64,000 nucleotides of DNA, from NCBI RefSeq assembly GCF_017831975.1, contig NZ_JAFDSS010000001.1:2728001-2792000 (forward strand). Direction: 5' to 3'. The notes below the pieces were generated by a model, which made no database searches, was not told the DNA's origin, and worked only from the letters and a program-made list of their open reading frames with translations. The translations under genes and the position numbers were made by a program. The DNA is from Microbacterium terrae (GTDB lineage: Bacteria > Actinomycetota > Actinomycetes > Actinomycetales > Microbacteriaceae). Each line of letters begins with the position of its first letter. Within the stretch, counting starts at the first letter, position 1. Below are positions 57,053 through 64,000 of this stretch, piece after piece.

Positions 57053-57089
57053 AACCCTCGCCTAGCTTCTACATGGCGGGGGTTTTGCT
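57053..57089 (+). terminator. Rho-independent terminator of the tRNA cluster
   Basis: AACCCTCGCC and GGCGGGGGTT (with one G-T pair) form a stem followed by TTTGCTT. A smaller palindrome (GGACCGT...ACGGTCC, 57028-57048) precedes it. Confidence 0.8.
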
Positions 57090-57151
57090 TTGCCCTGGCG
57101 AGGCAGGTTTTCGGCTCGCACGCGACGCTCCGATCCCCGGTCGTCGAGCGG

Positions 57152-59170
57152 TCAGTCCGCCACGCGGCGCTCCGCCTCCGCGAGCACGTCGAGGAGCGGG
57201 CTGAGCTGCTTCAGAGCCTCGCCCGGCACCCGCATCTCGGTCTGCAGCGGCACGCTCTCCCCGAGGCCCTGGGTCCCGGCATCCGGAACAGTCGGATCGA
57301 TGACGGGAACGACCACACGCCGCACGGCATCGCCTGCGCGGACCGTGATGATGCCCACGAGCGTGTCGGGCGGGATGAGCTCGTCGGCCAGCAGCACCGG
57401 CGCATCCTCGGCGAGGAGTCCCGCCGCCTCGGCAGCGGCGAACACGCGTGCCGCCAGCTCGGCGTCGACACGACTCTCGATGACGGGCCGGTCGACGCCC
57501 GCGAGCTCATCACGGGTGTGCGCCTCGGTCGCGCCGTCACCGCGGACGGCCACGCGGTACTCGTACCGCTCCCCCGGCGCGCCGCCGGTCACCTCGAACG
57601 AGACCTCGGTCTCGCCGTCGCTCTCCGACAGCGGCTCGACCTGTGCGCGCAGCCGCTCGAGCGCGGCGCCGCGCGCCCGCGGGGTGAGTTGATCGATCGA
57701 ACGCATCCTCAGACTCCTCACGTCGGTGACGACGAGGTCGTCGAACGGGTTGCGCGCCCGCGGGGCGTGTCCGCAGTTGAACGCGGCGAGGCCGTCGTAG
57801 TGGCGCTGGAAGGTCTCGGTGTTGTCGTCCATGACGCTACCCGTGTTGACCGGGTTGCGCGCCGGGCAGGCGGCGTCGGTGTACTCGTCGGGATGCCCGA
57901 TCATGTGGCCGAACTCGTGCGAGGCGACGTCGGCCGTGTCGGACGTGTCCCAGGTGGTCACGTTGCTGCGTGCCGGCCCCTGCTGCACCCGAACCACCTG
58001 GTGCGCGTTCGAGGTCACCCACTGCACGTCGAAGGTGATGCGCTTGCGCGTGCCGTTCTGGCCGACGCAGTCGAACCTGTTCGACCACTTGTCGATGATG
58101 CCGTTGCGCCACCGAGCGCGCAGCGTCGCCATGGTGGCTTCGGTGATGCCAGCGTCGGGGGTGAGCTGGATGCGCACCGTGACGTGCGTGTCGGCCTGGT
58201 GGAAAGCGACGGCTGATCCGTAGACGCATTCGCGCAGGTCCCACCGGCGCTCGTTGCCGATGCGGCCCGGACCCGACCAGGTCCACGGCGCGCGATCCAT
58301 CCTCCAGAAGAAGTCCACGTTGCCGGCAGTGTCGATCGCGGCGACCTCGAGGTTGCCCGGGTTGCCGTAGTTGCCCTGGAACACCGTGGCGGCGACGTAC
58401 TGCGCACCGCCGCCGAACCGCTGGGGTGCGCTCCACGTCATGCCCGCGTCGTTGTTGCGCCAAAGGTGCGCGAGGCCGCCCCCGGCGTGCGGCACGACGA
58501 CCTCGAAGTTTCCCTTCGTGCCGTGCTTCGACTGGATGAGGCTCGGCGCTCCGCGCAGCCCTGCCGCGACGCGGTACGGCCCCGACCAGGTCCACGGCGC
58601 CCGATCCAGGCGCCAGAAGAAGTCGAGGTTGCCTGCTTCGTCGACCGCGACGACCTCGAGGTTGCCCGGGCTGCCGTAGTTGCCCTGGATGACGGATGCG
58701 CCGGCGTAGCGGGCCGAGCCGCCGAAGCGGAGCGGCGCACTCCACGTCATGCCCGCGTCGTTGTTGCGCCAGAGATGCGCGAGGCCGCCCGCAGCATGCG
58801 GCACGACGACTTCGAAGTTGCCCTTCGTACCGTGCTTCGACTGGATGAGCCCTGGGACGCCGCGCAGGCCCGAGGCGATGCGCCCCGGCGCCGACCAGGT
58901 CCACGGCGACCGGTCCATGCGCCAGAAGAAGTCCAGGTTGCCCGCCTCATCGACGGCGACGCACTCGAGGTTGCCCGGGCTGCCGTAGTTGCCCTGGATG
59001 ATCGCGGAGCCTTGATACCGCGGATGCGCGGCCACCCGGGTGGGCCCGCTCCACCCGGAGCGGTCGTTGTCGCGCCAGGCGTGGAACAGCCCGCCGCCGT
59101 GCGACATCGGGGGGACGAGTTCGAAGTTGCCCTTCGCCCCGTGCTGCGACTGGATCATGAATCCGCCCAT
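57152..59170 (-). CDS. Zinc metalloprotease with N-terminal PLL-like propeller repeats
   Basis: A 672-residue protein. Residues 1-305 hold six related ~50-residue blades, alternating GNFEVVVPH..GGLAHLWRNND and GNLEVVAVD.AGNLDFFWRxDR, each ending in W-T-W-S or T-W-S-A-P. These are PLL-like (fucose/lectin type) propeller repeats in three 103-residue pairs. A zinc protease follows: HEFGHMIGHPDEY (418-430) has the H-E-x-x-H-x-x-x-x-x-H motif of metzincin-like enzymes. The rest is a C-terminal domain without a known fold. No signal peptide is visible. ATG 59170 is preferred (GAGGAG nine bases upstream). Confidence 0.8.
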   Translation of the reverse strand: MGGFMIQSQHGAKGNFELVPPMSHGGGLFHAWRDNDRSGWSGPTRVAAHPRYQGSAIIQGNYGSPGNLECVAVDEAGNLDFFWRMDRSPWTWSAPGRIASGLRGVPGLIQSKHGTKGNFEVVVPHAAGGLAHLWRNNDAGMTWSAPLRFGGSARYAGASVIQGNYGSPGNLEVVAVDEAGNLDFFWRLDRAPWTWSGPYRVAAGLRGAPSLIQSKHGTKGNFEVVVPHAGGGLAHLWRNNDAGMTWSAPQRFGGGAQYVAATVFQGNYGNPGNLEVAAIDTAGNVDFFWRMDRAPWTWSGPGRIGNERRWDLRECVYGSAVAFHQADTHVTVRIQLTPDAGITEATMATLRARWRNGIIDKWSNRFDCVGQNGTRKRITFDVQWVTSNAHQVVRVQQGPARSNVTTWDTSDTADVASHEFGHMIGHPDEYTDAACPARNPVNTGSVMDDNTETFQRHYDGLAAFNCGHAPRARNPFDDLVVTDVRSLRMRSIDQLTPRARGAALERLRAQVEPLSESDGETEVSFEVTGGAPGERYEYRVAVRGDGATEAHTRDELAGVDRPVIESRVDAELAARVFAAAEAAGLLAEDAPVLLADELIPPDTLVGIITVRAGDAVRRVVVPVIDPTVPDAGTQGLGESVPLQTEMRVPGEALKQLSPLLDVLAEAERRVAD

Positions 59171-59282
59171 GATGAACATCTCCTCAGGTCAGCGGTGGCC
59201 TGCCCGGAGAGAGGGACGATGCGCGACGGATGATACCCGGGGCGGGTCGTCGGGCGAGAGCGGCCGCGCGATCGCCCGGCGA

Positions 59283-59597
59283 CTAGAGCGATTCGGCGAT
59301 CTGCTTGATCGCGGCGAGCCGGCGGTCCCACTGCACGCCGATCGCGTCGAGCCGACGCGCGGTCGCCTCGAGCTGCGCGCCGACCACGCGGAAGCGCACC
59401 TCGCGGCCCACGCGGACCGGCTCGACGAGCCCGACCTCCTGCAGCACCGCGAGATGCTTCGCGATCGCCTGGCGGGTGACCGGGAGACGCCCGGCGAGGG
59501 CGGACGCCGAGGCATCCCCCTCGCCGAGCGCCTCGAGGATGCTCCAGCGGGTGTCGTCGCCGAGGGCGGCGAACACGGCGGTGAGAGCTTCCGGCAT
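59283..59597 (-). CDS. ArsR-family regulator
   Basis: A 104-residue winged-helix repressor: LTAVFAALGDDTRWSILEALGEGDASASALAGRLPVTRQAIAKHLAVLQEVGLVEPVRVGREVRFRVV. It lacks cysteine metal ligands, as in the branch paired with SRPBCC proteins. The ATG overlaps the stop of the SRPBCC gene by one base (TGATG). It probably binds the two GCAAC/GTTGC palindromes upstream of the pair. Confidence 0.88.
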   Translation of the reverse strand: MPEALTAVFAALGDDTRWSILEALGEGDASASALAGRLPVTRQAIAKHLAVLQEVGLVEPVRVGREVRFRVVGAQLEATARRLDAIGVQWDRRLAAIKQIAESL

Positions 59598-60073
59598 CAG
59601 GCCTCCTGCTCGACGAGCGCGACGAGCTTGTCGAGCTCGTCGTTCCAGCCGCCGCGGTGAGCCTCGAGGTTGCGTGCGGGGTCGCTCGTGGCCTCGAAGC
59701 CGGTCTCGACGACGGTGAGCTCGGTGCCCTCGTCGGTCTCGACCAGGGTGAAGGTGAAGACGGTGGAGCGCTCGTCGTCGACGACGCCGGGGAGGACCCC
59801 GCTCGCGTCGTCGTTGCTCCACCGGTACGACACCCGCACCTCGGGCTCGAACTCCTCGACGCGGATCGGCACGGCGCCGTACCCCTCGAAGGTCATCGTG
59901 CCGTGGGCTCCGACGCCGGCGCCGCTCAGCTTCGTCGCGCCGAACCAGCGCGACATGTGGGCGGGATCGGTGACGGCGCTCCACACCTTCTCGAGCGGTG
60001 CGGCGATGCGGATGGTGCGCCTGACGGTGAAGGCGTCCAGGTCGACGGATGCCTCGTTCGCGGTCATGCTCAT
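59597..60073 (-). CDS. SRPBCC (AHSA1-like) domain protein
   Basis: A 158-residue hydrophobic-pocket protein of the START/AHSA1 type: VRRTIRIAAPLEKVWSAVTDPAHMSRWFG and the C-terminal GWNDELDKLVALV. Ligand unknown. GGAAGGAG is seven bases before ATG 60073, which is favoured over 60079 and 60067. Operon with the ArsR regulator, a common pairing. Confidence 0.85.
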   Translation of the reverse strand: MSMTANEASVDLDAFTVRRTIRIAAPLEKVWSAVTDPAHMSRWFGATKLSGAGVGAHGTMTFEGYGAVPIRVEEFEPEVRVSYRWSNDDASGVLPGVVDDERSTVFTFTLVETDEGTELTVVETGFEATSDPARNLEAHRGGWNDELDKLVALVEQEA

Positions 60074-60098
60074 GATCATGCTCCTTCCGGGAACTGAC

Positions 60099-60149
60099 TG
60101 CAACACAAGAGTTGCACTAGTCCTCCGGTTAAGCAACCCTCGGGTTGCA
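60099..60149. promoter_or_regulatory. Two operator palindromes upstream of the SRPBCC-ArsR operon
   Basis: TGCAAC-N6-GTTGCA (60099-60116) and AGCAAC-N6-GTTGCA (60132-60149) share a GCAAC-N6-GTTGC core and have centres 33 bp apart, about three helical turns. They cover the promoter region on the minus strand. Binding by the ArsR protein is inferred. Confidence 0.65.
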
Positions 60150-60165
60150 CATGGAGCGGGGAGTC

Positions 60166-60591
60166 TCACTCCACGAGCACGATCTCGGCGTCGGGGAGCG
60201 TGATCGTGAGCGGCTCGGTGGTGGTCACGTCTGCGGGTGTCGCGAACGCCGACGTGTGCGGCGCGAGATCGTCGGTGCACGCCCCGCTCGGTGGCGACTC
60301 GAGCGCCACCTCCACGCGGTTGCCCGACGACGCATCCTCGACGACCGTCATGCTCGCCGCGATCGGCGGGCACGCGCTGCTGCCCCAGAGCACGATCGCG
60401 ATGGCGCCGCCGTCGTCGAGGTAGAAGGCCTGGGGCTCGCCTGTCACCTCGGTGACGTCGGGCACTCCTTCGGGGAGGCCCGCATACGTCTCGGTCGGCG
60501 ACTGCCCGCCCGAGCATCCGGTCAGTCCCGCGAGCGCGAGCGCGACCGCGCCTGCCGCCACACCGAATCGAACCCATCCGCTTCGAGCCAT
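60166..60591 (-). CDS. Lipoprotein with a single WGSSxC-type domain
   Basis: A 141-residue lipoprotein. Lipobox LAGLTGCSG (Cys near 25), then one unit IAIVLWGSSACPPIAASMTVVED ... SGACTDDLAPHTSAF, matching each half of the protein at 37740. GAGGGGG precedes ATG 60591. Function unknown. Confidence 0.72.
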   Translation of the reverse strand: MARSGWVRFGVAAGAVALALAGLTGCSGGQSPTETYAGLPEGVPDVTEVTGEPQAFYLDDGGAIAIVLWGSSACPPIAASMTVVEDASSGNRVEVALESPPSGACTDDLAPHTSAFATPADVTTTEPLTITLPDAEIVLVE

Positions 60592-60677
60592 GTCGCCCCC
60601 TCGCCGAGTACCCGCCCCCGGCCGCGAATCTAGCGCAGCGAGCGGCTCGCGAACAGGGGCCCGAGCGCCCGAGGAGT

Positions 60678-61034
60678 TCAGCACCGGAAGAGCTCATCGC
60701 CCACGGGGAACGGCAGCCGGTACGTGTCGAGCGGCGCCCCGACGACCGACGCGGCGCCGAAGTCGTCCGAGACGACCGTCACGCCCCGCGGGTTCGCCTC
60801 GGCGATGCGCACCGGACGCTCGGCACCGCCGGGAAGACGCAGCATCCACTTCTCGGCGAGGTAGCCGATGCCGAGATCGTCGAGCAGTTCCTCGGCGGCG
60901 AGCCAGTCGATCGCCGAGTCCGTGACCTCGCGGCCGAGCAGGTCGTGCACGCGGAAGCCGTCGGCATCGGGCACCATCCACCCGAGCACTTCGCCGTCGC
61001 CACGGCGGTGTTCGATCCAGTTCTCCGGAACCAT
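60678..61034 (-). CDS. Conserved small cytoplasmic protein of unknown function
   Basis: A 118-residue protein with no signal or helix: ENWIEHRRGDGEVLGWMVPDADGFRVHDLLGREVTD... WLAAEELLDDLGIGYLAEKWMLRL... RLPFPVGDELFRC. It has a mixed alpha/beta look common in Microbacteriaceae. TAACGT lies six bases before ATG 61034 with no ribosome site, suggesting a leaderless message. Confidence 0.65.
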   Translation of the reverse strand: MVPENWIEHRRGDGEVLGWMVPDADGFRVHDLLGREVTDSAIDWLAAEELLDDLGIGYLAEKWMLRLPGGAERPVRIAEANPRGVTVVSDDFGAASVVGAPLDTYRLPFPVGDELFRC

Positions 61035-61344
61035 CCGGCGACGTTAGCACCGCGGCGGGTATCAGACGACAGGGATCCACGCTCCCTCCCCTCGAGCCGG
61101 CCGGAGACACGAAGCCTCAGGGTTTCGTAAATGTGACCGTCTCGGCTTTCCCTCCGTCCTCCAGAGGGATACATTGAGAGAGTTCCGATTCGCCACGAGC
61201 GAAGGGGATCCTGCGCTTGGGCGCGGGATGCGCCGTCGTGATGAGGAACCGACCGTGCGGATGGTGACCGCGGTCGAACTGGGGATCGATAATTGGGGAC
61301 CTTCGCATGTGGGGTGCGTACTGCGCTGCGGCGCCTGTTGAGCG
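61035..61344 (+). other. Long leader region of the exopolysaccharide locus
   Basis: About 310 bp without a convincing gene. AT-richer than average (TTTCGTAAATGTGACCG, ATACATTGAGAG, GATCGATAATTGGG). GATAAT (61288-61293) could be a -10 box with GTGACC 18 bp upstream. A regulated promoter is likely. Confidence 0.4.
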
Positions 61345-62886
61345 GTGCTCGCTGTGACCGCGTTCGCGGATCCGACGCCGCTGTCCGCGCCGATCGCCGC
61401 GCCGCAGCTGGCCGACGTGCTGCCGCGCACGCTGATCAAGCCGCGCGTCTCAGATGCGATCGAGCAGCGCAACGCCTGGCAGCGGCGCTACCGCCACCGT
61501 GTCGCGATCAGCGACACCGCGGTCATCCTCGCCTCTGCCGGTCTCGCCGCGTGGGTGCAGATCGACTTCGTCGCCGAGGTCTCGCTGGCCGAGGCGCCGT
61601 GGCAGTACGGTCGCGTCTTCATTCTGACGGTCTCGATCTGGCTCATCATGATGGCCGCATTCCAGACCCGCTCGAGGCAGCTCATCGGCTCGGGCGCGAA
61701 GGAGTACCGCCGCGTCGTCCACGCGACGGGCATGGCCTTCGGCGCCCTGGCGATCGGCTTCGTCGTGCTGCAGTCGCAGGGCATGCGCACGCAGCTGCTC
61801 ATCGCGCTCCCGCTCGGGACCGCACTGCTGGTGATCGGGCGGTGGCACGCCCGCCGCTGGCTGGTGCGGCAGCGGATGGTCGGCGAGTCCATCTCACGGG
61901 CACTCGTCGTCGGCCGTCGCGAGGACGTCGAGTACGTGGTGCAGTCCGTGCACGGCAAGGGCATGCTGGGCTATCACGTCGTCGGCGTCAGCCTCGACGA
62001 CGACGACGTGTCGTCGCTCACCATCGGCGGCGATGTGTTCCGCGCCATCGGCAAGCCGGGTCAGGCGCACGTCACCGCCGCCCGACTCTCCGCCGACGCC
62101 GTCATCATCGCCAGCACGCCCGAGGGCGACCGCGACTACCTGAAGCGCATGAGCTGGCAGCTCGAGGGCACCGCCGCCGAGCTCGTCATCTCGAGCCCCA
62201 TCGCCGACGTCGCCGGCCCTCGCATGTCGCTGAACCCCATCGAGGGGCTCCCCCTGGTGCACGTCGAGATCCCGACGTTCGAAGGCGGGCGCTACCTCCT
62301 CAAGCGCGCCATGGACGTCGTGCTCGCCTCGCTCGCGCTCGTCGTCATCGCCCTGATGACGCCGGTCATCGCCCTCGCGATCCGCATGGAGGGCCCGGGC
62401 AGCGTCTTCTTCCACCAGGAGCGCGTCGGCCGCGACGGGCACGTGTTCCGGATGCTGAAGTTCCGCTCGATGCGGACGGATGCCGAGCGCACGAAGCACC
62501 ACATCGCGCACCAGAACGAGCTCGACGGCCCGATGTTCAAGATGAGGGAAGACCCCCGCGTCACCCGCGTCGGAGCGATCCTGCGCAAGTACTCGATCGA
62601 TGAGCTGCCGCAGTTCTGGAACGTGCTGATCGGAGACATGAGCATCGTGGGCCCCCGCCCGCCGCTGCCCACCGAGGTGACGAGCTACGACGGCACGGTC
62701 TACCGCCGCCTGTACATCAAGCCCGGCATCACGGGCCTCTGGCAGATCAGCGGCCGCAGCGACCTCGACTGGGAGGAGACGGTGCGCCTCGATCTGCGCT
62801 ACGTCGAGAACTGGTCGGTCATCGGCGACCTCACGATCCTGTGGCGCACCGTCGGCACCGTACTGAAGGCCGACGGAGCCTACTGA
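61345..62886 (+). CDS. Exopolysaccharide polyprenyl-phosphate sugar-1-phosphate transferase (WcaJ/CpsE-like)
   Basis: First enzyme of exopolysaccharide repeat assembly at the membrane; about 513 residues. Four N-terminal membrane helices (about 50-150), a CoA-binding-like middle domain (RALVVGRREDVEYVVQSVHGKG), a fifth helix (RAMDVVLASLALVVIALM) and the bacterial sugar transferase domain (GSVFFHQERVGRDGHVFRMLKFRSM, DELPQFWNVLIGDMSIVGPRP, YIKPGITGLWQISGRSDL). GTG 61345 is the furthest supported start; GTG 61354 is also possible. A glycosyltransferase lies convergent. Confidence 0.9.
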   Translation: MLAVTAFADPTPLSAPIAAPQLADVLPRTLIKPRVSDAIEQRNAWQRRYRHRVAISDTAVILASAGLAAWVQIDFVAEVSLAEAPWQYGRVFILTVSIWLIMMAAFQTRSRQLIGSGAKEYRRVVHATGMAFGALAIGFVVLQSQGMRTQLLIALPLGTALLVIGRWHARRWLVRQRMVGESISRALVVGRREDVEYVVQSVHGKGMLGYHVVGVSLDDDDVSSLTIGGDVFRAIGKPGQAHVTAARLSADAVIIASTPEGDRDYLKRMSWQLEGTAAELVISSPIADVAGPRMSLNPIEGLPLVHVEIPTFEGGRYLLKRAMDVVLASLALVVIALMTPVIALAIRMEGPGSVFFHQERVGRDGHVFRMLKFRSMRTDAERTKHHIAHQNELDGPMFKMREDPRVTRVGAILRKYSIDELPQFWNVLIGDMSIVGPRPPLPTEVTSYDGTVYRRLYIKPGITGLWQISGRSDLDWEETVRLDLRYVENWSVIGDLTILWRTVGTVLKADGAY

Positions 62887-62889
62887 TTC

Positions 62890-62924
62890 CTTCGGGGTCT
62901 CATGCCCGGCGTGAGACCCCGAAG
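62890..62924. terminator. Bidirectional terminator between the sugar transferase and glycosyltransferase genes
   Basis: CTTCGGGGTCTCA (62890-62902) and 62912-62924 pair perfectly over 13 bp with a 9-nt loop. It overlaps the last codons of the glycosyltransferase. Confidence 0.75.
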
Positions 62925-64000
62925 AGGGGCTCGAGAACCGACTGGAACGCCTCGACACGCATGCTCCAGTCCGGCACGTCGGCGACGACGACGGATGCCG
63001 GGTCCCGGCGCACGGCGTCGGCGACGGCATCCGGGAACCCGTCGCGCGGCACCGCGGTCACCAGCCCGTCTACGGCGTCGCGGAATCCGGCCACGCGCGT
63101 GGCGACGACGGGCCTGCCGACCGCCTGGTACTCGTAGAGCTTGATCGGGTCGAGGCTGTCGGTGAACGCGTCGACCACGTGCGGCACGATGAGCGCGGTG
63201 GCGTGCTGGAGGTAGCTCGGCACGGCCCGCGACGGGCGCGGCCCGAGGAGGTCGACGGACGGATGCTCCGCCAGCCGTCGCGCGTTGCCGGCGGCGAGAG
63301 CAGAGGGCCCGACGAGCGCGACGCGGGCGCCGAGAGGCGCGAGGGCGTCTGCGGTGGCGACCACGAGGTCGACGTCTAGCCGGTCCTCGTGGAGCGTCCC
63401 CATGTAGACGACGCTGCGCTCCGCGAGGTCTGCGGGGCGTGCGGCCGGGAGGCGATAGCGGGCGACATCGACGCCATTGGGGATCAGCACGACCTCTCGC
63501 TCCGCACTGCGGGTGGCGCGCAGCCCCTCGGAGCACACGACCACCGCCGCGCACTGCGCCATCAGCACCCGCTCGTTCGCCGCGATGCGCGCGAGCTCGC
63601 GATCGGGTCGCTGCGCTGCGAGCCAGTCGTCGGTCATGTCGTACAGACTCGGCAGGCCGGTGGCCTGCACGAGCCCGGCCCAGCTCGGATCGTTCACCCA
63701 GAGCACCGCGTCGGCGAAGCCGAGCCGGCGCATGGCCCGGCGCACCGTGCGGCGCAGGAGCGCGTCGGCGGCGGGCCCGGCGACGCGCGGGAGGAGCTTG
63801 TCGGGCTGGAGGAGGTGCAGCCGGCCCTCGTACCCCTCGGCGGTCCGCAGACCACGCCCTCGGCGCACCCGGCGCGAGGTCACCGCGGAGTGGAGCAGGT
63901 CGTTCGACGGCTCGACGAACAGCACCTGAAGGCCCGGGTCGGCGCGGAGCATCCCGTCCACCACGTACTGGTTGCGGCGCCAGACGTCGTCCCACGGCTC
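62900..64000 (-). CDS. Glycosyltransferase family 1/4 protein (partial, N terminus outside the window)
   Basis: GT-B type enzyme that probably adds a sugar in the exopolysaccharide locus. The C-terminal ~366 residues are in the window. Reading frame stays open to base 64000 and reads EPWDDVWRRNQYVV, so the gene starts beyond it. Motifs: LYDMTDDWLA, VVVCSEGLRATRS, LIPNGVDVARY, SVVYMGTLHEDRLDVDLV, and the donor-binding DSLDPIKLYEYQAVGRPVVATRV. The stop lies inside a bidirectional terminator. Confidence 0.85.
   Translation of the reverse strand, partial: EPWDDVWRRNQYVVDGMLRADPGLQVLFVEPSNDLLHSAVTSRRVRRGRGLRTAEGYEGRLHLLQPDKLLPRVAGPAADALLRRTVRRAMRRLGFADAVLWVNDPSWAGLVQATGLPSLYDMTDDWLAAQRPDRELARIAANERVLMAQCAAVVVCSEGLRATRSAEREVVLIPNGVDVARYRLPAARPADLAERSVVYMGTLHEDRLDVDLVVATADALAPLGARVALVGPSALAAGNARRLAEHPSVDLLGPRPSRAVPSYLQHATALIVPHVVDAFTDSLDPIKLYEYQAVGRPVVATRVAGFRDAVDGLVTAVPRDGFPDAVADAVRRDPASVVVADVPDWSMRVEAFQSVLEPLFGVSRRA

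Noticed and set aside
61062..61472. A minus-strand frame in the exopolysaccharide leader
   Set aside because: It overlaps the start of the sugar transferase gene antisense and shows no motif or ribosome site.

Overview
The window is a high-GC actinobacterial chromosome segment, most likely from the family Microbacteriaceae (genus Microbacterium or a close relative). Evidence: very high GC with dense coding, many GTG starts, the very frequent word GGATGC/GCATCC on both strands, a FolE-FolP-FolB-FolK-DUF3180-PH-PH-DUF2520-LysS block as found in these bacteria, and many leaderless-looking starts. No phage, plasmid or transposase gene was seen. About 65 protein genes (two cut by the window ends) and four tRNA genes are described.

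Layout. 1-1843: end of a urease operon (His-rich tail of an accessory protein, UreD, and a lone CbiM/NikM-type metal S component). 2039-4847: a pterin-dehydratase-like/VOC fusion, an EEP-family membrane enzyme and a zinc-type oxidoreductase. 4945-8667: a SigK/RskA-type ECF sigma and anti-sigma pair in an operon with a class F sortase and a DUF4397 surface protein, divergent from a fasciclin-domain protein. Matching promoter elements with identical 16-nt spacers face both ways. 8772-12305: oxidoreductase, TspO-like protein and an MFS exporter with an operator at its start codon. 12403-17367: an AztABCD-like zinc uptake locus with a perfect Zur-type palindrome in its divergent promoter and two AztD-like propellers. 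17487-22671: a SIP-domain protein under a DtxR-type iron box, tRNA-Ser, an MFS exporter, L-lactate dehydrogenase, RadA and an SseB-like protein.

22866-29794: a catabolic cluster with a FadR-type regulator, SDR, aldehyde dehydrogenase, class I gamma-glutamyl hydrolase, glutamine-synthetase-like ligase and a divergent ethanolamine-type permease. With no flavin amine oxidase present, a gamma-glutamylated ethanolamine route fits better than the classical putrescine route. 30158-34007: membrane-anchored protein, ArgA-type acetyltransferase and ClpC. 34238-36070: two tandem DUF2975-type membrane proteins, a repetitive Ala/Gly/Arg-rich reading frame and a small XRE regulator, all start/stop coupled.

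36154-37547 is the most unusual region. A gene for an AbiEi-like/Vsr-like nuclease is flanked on both sides by short arrays of a 47-bp imperfect palindrome repeated at an almost exact 64-bp period, decaying at the distal end.

37740-47744: lipoprotein, cardiolipin synthase, DUF4192 protein, lysyl-tRNA synthetase, MBL-fold hydrolase, DUF2520 protein and two PH-domain membrane proteins. 47686-54179: DUF3180, folK, folB, folP, folE, ftsH, hpt and tilS, mostly joined by 4-bp overlaps. 54436-57024: inorganic pyrophosphatase, a Tat-type M23 peptidase, and tRNA-Glu, tRNA-Asp and tRNA-Phe. 57152-61034: a propeller-repeat metalloprotease without a signal peptide, an ArsR/SRPBCC pair with two operators, and small unknown proteins. 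61345-64000: a polyprenyl-phosphate sugar-1-phosphate transferase and a glycosyltransferase that open an exopolysaccharide locus running off the window.
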